From Nemopilema nomurai (lineage: Eukaryota > Cnidaria > Scyphozoa > Rhizostomeae > Rhizostomatidae): a stretch of 64,000 nt of DNA. Below are positions 32,788-47,088 of the stretch, piece by piece. Every line of letters begins with the position of its first letter. The stretch's first letter is position 1. The position numbers and the translations under genes are program-made. The stretch lies in contig ML133474.1 in the NCBI GenBank assembly GCA_003864495.1, forward strand, positions 1,342,550 through 1,406,549, read 5' to 3'. The notes under the pieces were generated by a model that had not been told where the DNA came from, searched no databases, and was given only the letters and a program-made list of their open reading frames with translations.

Positions 32788-33291
32788 ATGACAGCAAGCA
32801 AGGATCGCGGTGGACGGCAGATGAGCCCCGATGTCGATAAATATTTCAATATGCTAAAGGAGCAGTTTTCGTTTGACGGCCTAAGACGATCATCGTCTGC
32901 TGGATCCAGTAAAGAGCACAGATCCATTGTGTTTCGAAGTCGTTTCGATAATCTAAGCAACGATATTTCTCACAAATACCACAGGCACAGCATGGTCGAA
33001 GGTGGAAGTCTTTATGTTGCAAAGCAGCGGAGCCTTGACTCTGCCCTAAGTAAAAGTGCAAGAGGCCTCCATCTACAGACAGATCACATGGCTCACCAAG
33101 GACGGCTATCAGCTTCTTTAACAAGTGGAGAATTTCGCGACCTTATCAATAATAACGACTTTGGTTCTGAAGACTTGCAGTCCCGGCACATGGAAATGGC
33201 CTTAAATCAGGGAAAATTGAATAGCGTTTCCGAGCAGAACAGAAAAAAGCGGAGGAAAGTGTTTGAAAAGGAGAGAAAATACTCGAAATAA
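32788..33291 (+). CDS. Unrecognised intronless protein, 167 residues
   Basis: A complete open frame runs from the ATG after TGGAGAG to TAA, with GC-richer, codon-like composition and a GC-richer, E-box-bearing upstream region. The product is hydrophilic, Ser/Arg-rich and predicted disordered. It has a Ser cluster after basic residues (RRSSSAGSS near residues 33-41), RHSM near 66, and a basic tail KKRRK near 153-157 that could act as a nuclear localisation signal. There is no signal peptide or membrane segment. I do not recognise a family. The ATG at 32788 is the first in frame. It could also be a long last exon of a gene with untranslated upstream exons. Confidence 0.7.
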   Translation: MTASKDRGGRQMSPDVDKYFNMLKEQFSFDGLRRSSSAGSSKEHRSIVFRSRFDNLSNDISHKYHRHSMVEGGSLYVAKQRSLDSALSKSARGLHLQTDHMAHQGRLSASLTSGEFRDLINNNDFGSEDLQSRHMEMALNQGKLNSVSEQNRKKRRKVFEKERKYSK

Positions 33292-36278
33292 AACACAATG
33301 TTTATTGCTGATATGACTGACGTTTGCCGTTTGCATATTTTCCTGGTTAATAGTTTATGGCGTCTCCAACGCATATTAGCAACTTAGCCCCGTTATCACT
33401 AGTTAATTGTCAGTAGACACTACTTTGTGGTTCGCTGTCCAAGGAGGATCGGTGATTCTTGTTCGCTGATTTAACGATGTTATTGGCTGGTGCCTACTCA
33501 GTCGTACTGAAGTCATGCTGGGTACGTTTCAGTTAATTACCACGAAGAGCATGTGATGCATTACCTCGTCTAGGGATCTCTGAGGTAGAGATATTGTCTT
33601 GCTCAACAGCAATTTTTTTAGTTGAGATTGTTTGTGGGAACCCCCATTTTTTGTGCTCCTGTATATAACTGAATGCATAAATTTGTAAATTTGTTCGCAG
33701 TTCGTCTCAAAAATTATGTTCGTTCATGAATTATATTCATTTGTAATGTATACATGTGTCAGTTTGTCAAAAATTTGGATTCGTTTTGGGCACCCATTTC
33801 CCCCAGAATAACTGTTGACAGATGAATAGATCCCTGTCGCGACTTATTCGTGCAGACAGAAGTGCATATTTTGACTAAAGAGAATGCACGAAATCTCTTA
33901 ACATACCAAAGCAGATTTGTGCCTAAAATACAGCAGAAATTCCGGAATATTGTTCTTTGCGTTCTATGGCAAAAATGTACTGTGATGAAGGATATGATTT
34001 TGAAAGCAAAAATTGTTCTGAATTCTGATGTGTTTGCGGAAGCTAAACAAAACAATTTGCAGAAATTAGAATACACGACTAAGGCCCCAATGAACTGCAC
34101 GGATAAAAATGGTCTCCCTTTTACAACTTCAAGCCCATGAGACGTTCTTTGGTTTGAACATGTTTGTGGTGATGTTTCTATGAATGGTGTAATGATTCCA
34201 TTTCCCAACTAGGTTCAGGAGCTGTTGATAAATTGCAGAGTAATTTGTTAGTCAAGTACCCTCCTGTTTTTGATTCCAGTAGTTTGTCCAGTTCTTAACC
34301 AAATTAACATGTTAGAGAGAATTGATTTCAATTTTCAATCATAGAAAAATACAACGAAAAGGGCTTTTGTTACTCTGACCTATCAGAGGTCTTACCTCTC
34401 ATGGTTAGCCTTCCCAATTTGATGCAAGTTATTCGTTTTAACTTTCATCATATGGAATTAGTTAGGGCTGTTCAACTCTGTTAAGCAAGCCACTTTTGTA
34501 ATTGCAACTCTGTTTTAAAAAGTAGTTATGTTGCCTGTCTTTGTTGAGTCCATAGTTAAAGAAATGAAAAAGACCACTTTTGAAAGGTATACTGTAAAGC
34601 AGCATTCTAAAAGTGTTTTGTGTTTCTGTTTATATCCAGACAAGGTTTCTGCCTGAATGTGTTCAATTGTATGTAGATTTTCCATGCAACTGTGTTGTGA
34701 ATTCTCCTATTATAATTCTTGTCAATAATGTACTTAATCCATTAGCATAACAATTTTTGTGCCTTTTGTGAAATTTTGATGCTGCTGCTTTTTATTCAAT
34801 TTCATGATTACTTTGCCAACCCCAATTTGTAGAGAATTCTTGCCAGATTGTTGTAAAAAAGTTTTATTTGGTAATGCTAGTTATACTGAGAGTTGGATAT
34901 GTATTCCTTGTTGACTTAATGTTGCATTGAGATTATGCTCATTTTCAGGTACATATGTCCAAATCTTAGCAGTTAGCATTTGCCAACAGTGTATGATAGG
35001 AAACGAACATATATTTTATTGAGTAGGCTTCATGCATTATTGTTATGCACATGCATTCACCCTCATGAGTCTGGTTAAATTTTTTGACTAGCTGATGTTT
35101 CAAGTAATATTCCAAGCCCAGGTGGTTAATTGCCCTGTTACTATCATGTCTAGAAAAATTACAGAACATAAAGCAAATTCTAGCAGCCCCCAGTATTGTG
35201 CTGAAAAAAGCTATATGCTAATTTATCCTTTTCAATTGTTTCCTCAAAATTTTCACTGGCTGGATAAATGAATTTTTTCTTCTTTTTCTCTTAAAGCCTG
35301 TACATTCTCTCTTAGTCAAGTCTGAGCCAATGTGAGATTCCCCCATCTGCATTTTTCTTTGGCTTAGAGGATTCACAGTTTTGCTAGAGCCATTTTGGGT
35401 GACTGGTATGGTTGTAGCTAGTGACTGGTAATTCTTGTAGCTTGTACAAAATTAATACTTGCAGAAGTCTTGCAATTTTGATTTTACTTTGTTGTAGTTG
35501 TATTACTGTTATCTTAAAAGTCATACAAAAATGCATATATAAACAACACCCTGTGAATACCATTGCTGTTTTTCATGTTGTTCCCTTTCTTTCGTTTTAA
35601 GAAAAATTCAATAACTAACTAGTAGGTGGCCACTGTTTGCCCACTTTCCAAGCGAAAAATATCCAATTTATGTTGCTGAACCCTTGCAGAAACATGTTAA
35701 AGTATCTGGTGCAACATATTTTAGTGCAGGTGGTCAGGTGGCAATGTACCTAGCACCCAGGATGGGGAGACTGAGTACAGCCTAGGCGTGATTAGAAATT
35801 TATTTCCAAATTCAATAAATTTTTCTTATTGGAAACTAAATCTGGGGCTCAGGAAGCACCTTTGAAGTTTTCTGTAGTAGAATTTGCATAAAAATGTTAC
35901 ATGGTACAAAACTTCACAATATTATGCAAAACAGTATGTCTCTGTCCCTTGTTATTACAAGGTTTGGTTGGGAATTCTTCATATTTTCTTCTTCTAAAAC
36001 AAATTTTATATATCATTCCATGTCTAATGAATTGAATTTGAATTAAGTATCAGCTATATTTTATGGCTATATTGGAACAATTTTGTTCTCAAAAAAATGG
36101 GGGACCATGGCCCCCCGGTGGCGTGGGCCCCGCATTCTTGGAGAACAACTCGGTGCTGCCTCTCATTGACTTCTGCACAGGAGCTCCTCTCAGACTCTGA
36201 ACTTGGCACGGGAATAGGAACTTTTTCCCACTGACTTGTTTTCCAAAACTGTTCGTTTGACTTGTAACATCCCACACA
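33292..36278. other. Interval between the 167-residue gene and SCCPDH
   Basis: This is probably 3' UTR followed by intergenic DNA. An open stretch on + at 33850-34140 has no recognisable homology and no splice context. Just before SCCPDH, 36098-36130 is a short GC-rich patch centred on GGGGGACCATGGCCCCCC, a near-perfect palindrome. Confidence 0.4.
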
Positions 36279-39200
36279 ATGGGTAGAGACTTTGACTTGG
36301 TTGTATTCGGAGCTAGTGGATTCACTGGGAGATATGTGGCCCTCGAAGTTGCGAAATGTTGCAAAATAGAAGGAAAGGTGTGGGCAGTTGCAGGAAGATC
36401 ATCGAAAAAGTTGAGGCAGGTTATTGCAGACATTCAAGACGAGCTAGGTCAGTTGACGATATTTCAATTTACTTTTTCAGGGCAAGGAAGGTTTTGAATT
36501 GTTCATGTTAATAGGGATTCTACAAAAACAGTTTGATGTTTGAGTTTGATGGTACGGTGCCAGAGTACTGCAGTCTTGTTGGCACAAGCCCATCTTTCAT
36601 CGGTAATGGCAGGGTTATATTGCTTCCGAAAGACAAACTGTCTTTTGAAAGAGGAACTTCCTTGGCTTATATTCCATGCAATTTTGCGTCATCAGCGTGG
36701 ATTGTGTGTTGATTGCTGGGGAACACGTGAGAATTGTGGTGCTATCCCATTGTGACTTTCATTTGACTTGCACTGCTAATGATAACACCAAAATGATGAA
36801 AAATCAGATAAACATGTTTCTCTCTACCAGCCAGTCTTAATCATATATTTACATTGATGCATGAATGAGTCCAAAGAATGGCATTGAAATTTCCATGAAC
36901 CATGTATTTTCAATCTTGGAAGTTTTCTATTAGCTGCCAAGTTAATAATTTTTCATTGCAACATGTTTTATACCTTTCAAAGCCAAGATATTTCCATTAA
37001 AATATAATACTAAATGCAAATCTGAAAGCAAAAATACTTTTAAATGTAGATACAAAGGTGTTGTACAACTTCTTGTTTAAAATGAGTAACTTGGAACTTC
37101 TAAACATTTTGTTTGCAGGAGAGGACTTAAGTGATGTTGGGGTCATTGTTGCAGATGTGAATAACAATGAAAGCATGCTGGAGTGTTGCAAAAAAGCTGA
37201 GATAATACTAGACTGTGTTGGACCTGTAAGTCTTTTGGTGAAAATTTGATGAATGAAAAGTTTTCCAGCCACGAGTAATCTATAATAGAAGTGGTCCTTT
37301 GTACTGGCTATAAGATTCAGGCAATGTAGTCATCTGGTTTAAAAACATTTTTGCTGAAAAAGTCCCCTCTTTAATGAAACAGGTTTGCAGGAAAAATGAT
37401 CATTTAAATGAAAAATGAATCGAGATAAAGTGGTATATGTGCCTTACATTCTTTTGAAAAGTTTGATCTTTAATGATTAAATGAATTAATTTGAATGGAT
37501 TATTGATTCATAAAGATAGTAATATATCTTTATTTTAGTTTAGGTTCTTTGGTGAGCAAGTTGTCAGTGCATGTGTAAAAGCCAAAACAAACTATGTTGA
37601 TGTCAGTGGAGAGCCTGAGGTAAATAAATTATATTTCCAAGCCTAAAGAAGTCATCACTTACTTCAGTCATAACTTATTTATGATGGCAATAGCAGGGTA
37701 AATGTGATTGGGTATGACCAATGCCAATTGGTTTTGGCCCTTTTAAGTGCAACATTATTGATTTGCCTTTAAAAGTATCATTCTGAATGGATGTCTGACC
37801 TATGGCAGTGCATGGATTTTAAGAAAAGGATTTCAAATGTATGCAGAAGTTGAAAGCAAATGCAGAAGTTGAAAAAGCTAAGTTATGGACGTGATTGGCT
37901 GATCTGATCTGGGTGGAAGCTAATGAAAATAATTACCAGTAGAGTCCAACTGTGAAGCAGCTCAAATCACATAATAATGATCCTCATATTTTTACACTGG
38001 TTTTTTAAAATGTTGGCTAATGGCTGCATAAAAATGTTATTAGATTATACAATTGTACACAATGACCATCTTTAATTTTGATGAAAGCAGTCTTTAGCTC
38101 AGAATCTTTTAAAAGATACCAAAAACAACCAAATCTGTTATAAGATCCATTTTCTTTTTTGGCCATAACTAAGTCAATATGATATGCAGATATCACAGAT
38201 TTTGCACTATCTTGGGCATTACCCATTAATTTTGTGTCATTCTATTGAGACATGAATCTCAACCAAGTATGTATGAAATTGTTTGTATTGAAAACTATTT
38301 AGCCCAGTTGAAGTACATCCCAACCCTAAATTTGCATGTTAAGCATAGTTATCTTTTGAATTCAGTTTCTTGAGACCATGCAAATTAAGTACTCCAACGA
38401 AGCAGAGGAAGCTGGGATTCATATTGTTGGAGCTTGTGGTTTTGATAGCATCCCAGTGGATTGTGGAATAGAGTTCTTGAAGACTAAGTTTGATGGTAAG
38501 TAAGTTTGTTTCTCTGTTTTTATGGATGCCTTAATAGTGAGAAGATTATGCTGTTTTCTGTAACGATGGATTTTAAATAACCCTTGCCATCCCCAGTGAG
38601 AAAAAGACCAGTGAAATGCGACGTGAGCATGCGCAGTGAGCCTAGGCTTGGGTTTCTAGTGAAAGATTCCACTGAGTAAAAGTCTTTCAACCTTTTTTCG
38701 CTTTCCACTTGTGAAGTTTTCCGCACCCAATCTCTTTACTTTACATTCAAATGTCATGAGATCAAAACAAATTGCGCAAGACGTCTTCTCGCTTGAGATT
38801 GGGCCTAAGGGTTGTTTTGAGGATTGCTTTGTTTTTTTTAAATTGCACGATTTGTAATTCCTGCTCAAAATTTGATACTTGCAAGCTATTAATGTTGCTA
38901 AATGCTAAAACTTTAGTTATTTGTCTAATGTAAAGGACTTGAATAAGATAAAGATATTAGTGCAGCTCGAAGTACATAGCTTTGCGCTCTGTCAAAACCA
39001 GAATTAAGGGTACCTTCAATCGAGAAATAAGCATTTAGTCAGTTGTACATAGCCTTGAGAAATGCCTTAAGCACTATTTCAATTTATTTGCTAATTATCT
39101 GGGAAAGGGTTTAGATATCCAGTTTAGATCATTTCTGTGTTTTGGTGCCGCTTATTCAAAAATTTCGTCCGTCATGCACAGCTTTCTATATCCGCACTAA

Positions 39201-42200
39201 GTGATGCCTTATTATCCTTCCTGGAACATTTGACTAATCAATATTGAATTTATGACACTGACATCGTTTTATCAAATCGTGATTGATCAATTTTCCAGGT
39301 CAGCTGACTGCTGTGGAATCCTATTTGAAATATCACGGAAGACTTAAGGTTCGTTATCGCTGAGATACGAAGCTCAAATTGGTTTATCGCGGCACGCTAT
39401 GCGCTTTGGCGTTGAATTATCTTTGACGAGATTAGATCGAACGCTATTCCATTTGCCCGGAAACCGTATGTCTTGTTTCATCGGGGAACCGCTAAAGAGC
39501 CAGTGCTGTGTAATCGGATGAAAATATAGAGAGAGAATCACAGTTAACGAGAAATGATCTTTTGTTAATTTTTTTAAGTTAAATTTTTAGGACAGTTGCC
39601 TTTCCAACACTGATAGATTCGATTTTCGATTGTGTAGAATCCAATTCAGTGGTGTATCTGGGAACTCCAAAATGTTGAAGTTAGAAAAACCTTTCATTGT
39701 TAGACTGAATTTAAACCCTAGCCTCGAGAAATTGTAATGTATACCTTCTATTAGAGGGAAAGGAAAGTGTCAATGTCCTCTAAATTGATGGAGGTCCAAA
39801 CTCGAAGAACAACAAAGAATTATTTTGAAAAAAAGGCACTTAAAAACCTGCCATTGTTCGAATGCATAAGCCCCTATAAAAGAAGAAAATTTAAAGCTAA
39901 ATGTTATTGAATAATTGTTTGATTTTAATGGACGTCAAATGAGATGACATGATTCACTTGAATTTACAAAAACTTGTATTACATAGGAACAGATGACACT
40001 TGATATTGTCATTGTTGGTACAGTAATTCCGCTATGTCGTTCTTACCAATACGACTATTCTGGCATGGAAGGCTTGATCTTATATTTTAGTGATGTTGTA
40101 CTCTAATTTATTATTATGAAGCTATACTTTTTATAGCTCTAATTTACAGGGAAATATCGGAACGTTCGAATCTTTGATTAATGGCTTTGCAGCTGGAAGT
40201 AATCTGAAAGGAATCAGGAAGAAACTGATGCCAGAAAAGATTAAATATGATAATCAGAAGTTGGGTAAAAGGTATTTCAATATACATATTGGTTTTGGCC
40301 TATCACATATGATGAACAAGTCAGGGTTTTCATTTCTAATTATTCTTTGTAAGCTTTACCATGTATATAACTAATATATTATTGTTTTTGTAACCTTTCG
40401 TTGTCTAGTTTATAACCGGCTTTCTTCTAGCACCAGAAAATAAAATGCTCCCTAAAGGGCCTTTCGTTGTCGTAATTAAATGCAGAAGTGTCACATCTTT
40501 TGTGCTTTCAGGGGATCTATGTTCTACAGCAATTCAGAACAGCGGTGGACGGTTCAATTTATGGGCGCTGATCCATCAGTGGTCCGCCGGACACAATACT
40601 TCAACCAGGAAGTGTCCGGAGAAACGCCTGTCCAGTATGGCTCATACATGTGTCTCAGTGGAATATTGGAATTGATCTGCCTGATTATTTTCGGCATTTT
40701 CCTTGCAATACTCACCCCGTTTCAGTTCGGCAGAGATCTGCTAATGAAGGTATTTCCTTCAAACCTTTCTGTAAAATTCGTTTATCGTTTAACATAAACC
40801 ATTTTGATTCTGGTTGGTATCAATGGTACGAAAGTGCTTCTCAAGTGGTTTTACACTAACAATGTAAGATGTTTTTTGTCAATCTACATTTATATGCAAA
40901 ATACCATTCTTTGTAGGCAGAAAGAGTTCGTCTTTTCACTTGGATCAGAATATGTGAAATGGACGCTGATTGCTCATTAGACAGCTAATCATGTGCTCTT
41001 CTCAAAATCCTCTAGTGTTTTTCTTCCGTACCTGGCTATCTATTTTGTCAGCTTTTGGATATTTCCCGACGTTGCATACCCTGAGAATACGACGTTGCGA
41101 TTACAAGTTATTTAGTCACAACTTTTTTCATTTCCGCAGTTAAACCCCCGGTATATTGTCGTTAACATTTGTCCAGCAGTTCCTTTTTTGGCCTTTGGTT
41201 GGTTTCGTGCGCTGAATCACTACCACCTCCAATCCCTATTCTCTTAATATCTTTAAAAGCCATGTCTGGCCAAGAGGAAGTTAACTCCTTTTGATAAAGT
41301 AAAGCTATTGACTGCACAATTGTCATGTTTTCTGGACTCTTCTTGGTCAACATCTTATGTCCTACCCACCTCAATGCAGAGCCATAGGCCTGTAATTTCA
41401 CTGACTGGTTTGATTTCAGCTACTTTCTCCTCAGCATTGGCGTCTGCTAACATGCAATTTTAATGAACGAGCATTAATTTTGACTGCAGATTTCAAAGGA
41501 TTCCTTAGAAAATTGGGTTTTAATTAGTGCTTGTATATGCTTGTGTGCATATCAGTGGCAAAATGTTTTCATTTCACTTTTCATGTTTAGTCTAACAACT
41601 CTGTCGAGTATCTCGAGATCGAAAGTGAGCTGTCTCAAACCAAATCAAAGCGAAATCCATTGTTGCATAGGCGCTCGAAGAATTGAGAGATAATTGATTT
41701 TTGTTTAGTCTTACGCTTAGTTCTGCAGCTTTTTAAATTTCCACATGCTATTCTACTCATTTGAGTATATTGATTTAGAACTAAAATAATTCTACTATCT
41801 CCCTACTCAATCACAATTGAAGCAGCGAAGAAATGACGTTTGGGTTCTATTGCTCTCGAAATCCAAGCCGTGAATGATACACATGCCATTTCTCTTTTTC
41901 TCTCATAGTTCCTCGTCAATGGGGACTGCAAGCAAGATATAAAATCACCGTTTCAACGTCATTTATTTTCCAAAGTCTTTTGCATTAATCTTTCAATTTA
42001 TAGACCGCTTATATAGTAACGCTACAAGGCCTGTTTTTTTTATTTTAGTACCCGAGATTGTTCACATTTGGTACATTTTCATATGATGGTTTAACACGAA
42101 AGGAGGTATGTATAAGATGTTAAGACGTCTGTGTGAAAAATGACATTTGGCACCTTAGGCATGACGAATGACATTAGTATCCATTAACGGAATTAACCTG

Positions 42201-45200
42201 AAAACTTTTAACGTGACTTTGACATTATTATGACGCCATTATGATATCAGTGCAGAACCAATAACCAGAACTGATATCCTGGGACATGCTACTAGGCGTC
42301 AGTAAAATCTAATATATTTGCATAATTATGTCTCATTAAAAAGTGCAATGTCTAATGACAGATCAAATAATTTTATCCTAAAAATTGAGCACACCTCAAG
42401 GGAATTCATGTCATTACGGAACTAATCAAACATTGATATTTCCCTTTTTGTCAGTTGAATAGCTTCATAAGAATTTTTGTGGAATTGATTGTTTCTCGCT
42501 GAAAACGGCTGCCTTGAGATGAAACTCGAAGACTGCGCTCAGATGGTATTCTACGTTGAGATTGCTGAAGACAGCGATAAGTGCAGCCATGTCTATTCCT
42601 TGAGGCCTGAGGGTTCAATAACATTGCGCCATCGTTGTTGTTTCCATGTCTCACATTGCAGCATAATCTAAGTTTCTACTTGTCCCTGAAGTGTAGCAGG
42701 CTGAGGTTTTTCTGTCACTTTTATGACAAAGAGTTGATGTGAAGCATAATCGTTCTATAGAATTATGGAGCGGGCTGTCACTAAGCGCCATTTTGAAGGA
42801 AAATCTGTTCCATGTTTTCCCTGTGCTTAAGGCAGATTTTTGTCTTCCAGTTGGCGGAGAGGTCATTTACGTTTGTGTTCTATGGGCGTGGTTATAGTGC
42901 TCAAAGTCAAAGGTAAGTAACCACTGCTTTTTTAATGTCGAGGATAGGTTCTGTTGCACGTAAGGACCGCATTATCGGCTTCAACCTCAACATTACCAAC
43001 TGTATATAAGCGTTCTTTCGTCAAAAAATACACCAAAATCTATATCGATGCCTTTTTTAAAAGACAATCATGAAAAGTAGACAGTGGACTAAGAAATTAA
43101 AAAATCCCCCTTTTCAATGAAGTGAAAAGTTGCATTTTGCAAGATTTGTGTTTTGAAGGAAGCCCTTACAGAGTAGCTGGTGACTGTGATAGTTCACTAC
43201 ATCCGCGTTGACAAGACACAGATTTATAACGAACAATTGGGTTTGATTTCGTCTAACGAGCATGAAAATGAATGTCAGCAAAGTTTTGACCATTATTTTG
43301 CACTTCCACTTCCGTCAGTAATTTTAAGAATTTAATAAGTTGCCCAAGGAACATTCAATGAAATAAATCTGGAGATATGCTTCAATTTATCTGTACACAG
43401 TAGCTGTTATCTCACATGAAAAGCGTATCAGTCAAGCATACAAAACTGAAAGTACGAATTATTACTACAAGGGCACTAATAAACATCATAGCGGTGACAC
43501 AGTCGATCCCAATTCCCTACTGGGTAAAGCCTTTCCATTTTAAGCACGTGATTTATCGACATTTATTATGTTGGTGCCGTGACCAGCAACTAGGATGTGA
43601 CGTTTTGGCACCTATGTCAGGTTAATGTTCTGATTAATAACACATTCTTCCTACAGATTTATATGTACTTATGCTGAAACATTAGTTTTTGAATTTCATC
43701 TAGATGTCATGTTTTTGAATCCTTTTTACATTGAAGGCCAGCCATGTCTACAGTTGACTAGCTCAGTAGTTCGTAGTCGCTCATTTCAATAGGACAACAT
43801 TTATGCAAAGCAGACGACCCGCCAAATTGTTATTCTCTGTTTACAGTGCCAGCGGTGTATGATAATATTGATTGACTTGTGCAGTCACCACATCGCATTA
43901 CATTACCTGTATGTCTAAAGGCACCTGCTTGTCATTTCTATTTTTAAACAAATTAGAATTATTTCTGGTTGGCCAGCGGCAGGGGTACCCTTTTAATCGC
44001 AAAAAGCCGCCCACTGCAGTAATCAGGACCTGTATGATGTTCTCCCAGTGTGTACATTAACATGCTTAATAAACGGTCCCTGTTTGTGATAGCTTTGTGG
44101 TTTGGGTTTGTGGTTTTGTGCCCATTATCTTGCTAGCGAATGGCAGAAGAAGACGTGCCTTTTATCTTAGTAGACATCTTGTTAGAAAGCTTAGGCCCTA
44201 TAAATTTTGCCTAATTAAGTCCAATTTGAGTACGAATTTTCAACTATTCAGTTATTATCCAGCACTCTCTTTGATTACCCTCTCAAACATTTTCTCATAC
44301 ATGTTATGTGTAAATTTCTTCAAGTATTTCCTTTCATTTTAAATTCAAGCTGTTTCAAAAAGACAATTTTTCATATAGTTTTGATAACTATTCTCTATTC
44401 TAACTTTTTCCAATACCTTCACATTTGTTAACTTCCCTGTCAATATTATACTCTCAACTCTTTGCTCAACCACACATCGTAACCCGTAACTTTCTATTTT
44501 CTTGCGTGTTTCTCTTACTTCACAAGCATAATTGTGTATTCAATGTATATAACCTCTAAGTATTCTTAACTTCGCAATTTAATTTTTCTTTGATTCTTTA
44601 CATTAAGCTTTTTGCTATCCATTATGTTGCATGATGAAACCATATTTTTCTTATTTACTGCCTTGTCTTGGCTTGTGTTGCTAATAGCTGATTTGCTGTC
44701 TCCCAAACTGCTCCCTTTTATCTTAAACAATACTCATCAATCTCTGATGATGTACATACACACATGGACCAGCTATTACTTTTCAGTTTACATATCTACC
44801 AACATTGTACACACCGGTCACTGACTCGGAAACGTTACGAGAAAGAAAGCATTCCGTGCTGTTCCTCGTGATAACATTTTATACTGTGGCTCATTGAAGG
44901 CGTGGTTCTACATGTAGGGATCTGGACTCTAGAAGTGTAAATAGCTGTTGTTGTTGCGAGGCGAGACCTCTTCTTTAGTGTGAAACTGCTGGTTCATCGT
45001 CTTGTTTGGCTACTTGGACCCAATCTTAGAGAAGGAACTCAAGATTCAAGGGCTTTAGAACATAACTCGCATTGTTCTGCCCCAGAATTATTTGATGGTG
45101 TAACAATAATACATTTACAATTGTTCTTTGGATGTACTTAATATAAAGTCCTTGTGAATTCAATAAGCATTGATAAGGTGATAATCTTTTGTCCTTAATT

Positions 45201-47088
45201 TTGAGCTGCTCTTTATAAAATTTCGAATAGTTGGTAACGAAAGCCGCTGACTTTTTGTTTATGTTTTATGTGTTTTCTGTTCATTCGTTTAGAACTGGGA
45301 AACCGGACAAGGCTCTTGGACTGAAAATAAACGGTCCAGGCAAGTATTGTTGTCTTGTGCATCTAAACAAGTATGTTCTGCACCGAAATCTATCTATTCA
45401 ACAGCGGCTGAAGAGGTCTCGAGTTCAAGCTCCCTGCAGTTGAGATTTGATATTGATGTAAAGGAGAGGAAATGATTTTTTTCATTATCAAGATTATTGT
45501 TCAGTGGACAATTAAAATAAACACTTCAGCAAGGCATCCCCAATGATATCAGGAGCCGTTCCGGGTTATTATAGGAATATGCTGGATATATTAGCTAGGC
45601 ATGTGAAATTCAATATTGTTGCTGTTTGATGATGATAACTTTTGTGATGTCTTTCAATGGCTTGCTGATTTGCTCTGGCTTTGCAGACGAAATTGCATAT
45701 TCTTGTTTTGTTGTTTTGATTTAAACGGTAAACGATTTATTTTAATTATTTAATTATGAAACTAGTGATTAGAAAATTTGGAAACTCTTAAAACGATAGG
45801 CAGTGAAAAATGGAATTTATTAAGGCATCGAAAAAATTGGAGTACTCGTCATCTATTCATCTTTGATTATTTATATAGAATACAAACTTTACAGTAAATT
45901 ATCTTCTTTCATACGTTTTTACATCCAGTACCACTCAAACCGACAAGAAGAAAGAGATCGCATCATAAAGCTTTCTGGTGTCTCCGTTAATTGTAAAGTA
46001 ATAGCTTTTGATCCGTTTTTATAGAACCTGGCTATGTGGCGACACCCATATTCATGGTTCAGGCTGCCTTAACCATACTAGAAGGAAACCTTCCTAACAA
46101 GTGAGTGTAGCAATTACTTAAACCAGGTTAACTTTCGATTCAGTATTCCCATTTTTTGTCTGCGATATACGCTCAAAAGGCACTATCGGAAAGCACATTT
46201 ATGACAATTAAATGTATGTTTGATAGACACCCGACTGGAAAGCAATGCGCTTGGTTTTTCAAATATAGTTTATGTTTGAAGGGAAGGAGTCAAGTAATAT
46301 AACAAAATGGTTTCCGCCAGCCATCATTTTGCCAACGGCGATTTATATATAACTATTAGCAGTTTGTTTCCAGTTTTAGGAGATCCTTGAGCATGGGGTT
46401 AATCAAATTTATCAAATATTCGAAATGTATTTCGAAGTGTAAATGTATCCCTTTTGTGATTTGCTAATGCGCTACATTTCAATGCATGCTAAAATTGGAG
46501 TTTGCTAATTTATCAGCCATGCAATTACCAATTTTGTTATTACTTACTGAACACAAAGGCACATTGGCACTTTTTTTATTAACACCCTTTTCAGTCAGAT
46601 TGTCATTGATATGCCTCTTGTCAGCCTCGTAGAGAAGTATTTATTAGTCATTTGACATTCTTCTGATTTTGGGGGAAATAACAGAATTAAATAGAGTTGG
46701 TTTATTGGAAATGAGAGAAATAGTTTTGAGTAATTTCACCACCCACCATGTAATATGCTATCAAATCTAGAGACTCATACACACTTCACAGAACTTTGAG
46801 GCATACAAACGATGTCTGTCAGGTCTCTAATTTTGCCCGTTATATTTGACTTTTTCATTTTGAAGCATTTTGTCAATCAAGAGACACATCGTAAACTGGA
46901 TCAGTGCAAAGGCTCATTAATCCTAATTGTGCAGAAACAAGTCTTTGTTTATTATTTGTATTTTCGTTCTCCGTAGGGGCGGTGTATTGACACCAGGAAG
47001 AGCCTTCAGGAACACCTCTCTTATCAATCGACTGATCAAGTCTGGCATTGAGATATCAGTCTTTCCTCTGGATTCAAAGGATTTGTAG
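36279..47088 (+). CDS. SCCPDH: Saccharopine dehydrogenase-like oxidoreductase
   Basis: Twelve exons were placed by splice sites and conserved frame: 36279-36447, 37119-37225, 37539-37619, 38366-38495, 39299-39348, 40150-40271, 40512-40749, 42049-42105, 42851-42912, 45293-45339, 46025-46100 and 46977-47088. They sum to 1,251 nt, or 416 residues plus stop, close to the 429 of the human protein. The N-terminus is a Rossmann nucleotide-binding fold (VVFGASGFTG, residues 8-17; AGRSSKKL). Exon 3 has NYVDVSGEPE and exon 4 has GACGFDSIPVDCG, both family hallmarks. Exon 7 ends with a hydrophobic helix (LICLIIFGIFLAIL) that would anchor it to membrane or lipid droplets, as known for SCCPDH. Exons 11 and 12 carry GYVATPIFMVQAAL and GGVLTPGRAF. 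The physiological substrate is unknown in the family. Intron 10 (after 45339) has a GC donor (GGCAAGT). All phases agree. Confidence 0.96.
41008..41095 (+). repeat. Dispersed repeat copy in SCCPDH intron 7
   Basis: TCCTCTAGTGTTTTTCTTCC, then CCTGGCTATCTATTTTGTCA, parallels TCCTCTAGTGTTTTCGATCT and CTGGCTAATTATTGTGTCAA at 49495. Similarity fades toward the 3' side. Confidence 0.5.

Noticed and set aside
33287..33292. AATAAA overlapping the stop codon of the 167-residue gene as its polyadenylation signal
   Set aside because: It would put cleavage almost directly after the stop codon. In AT-rich DNA the hexamer is common, so it is not called.
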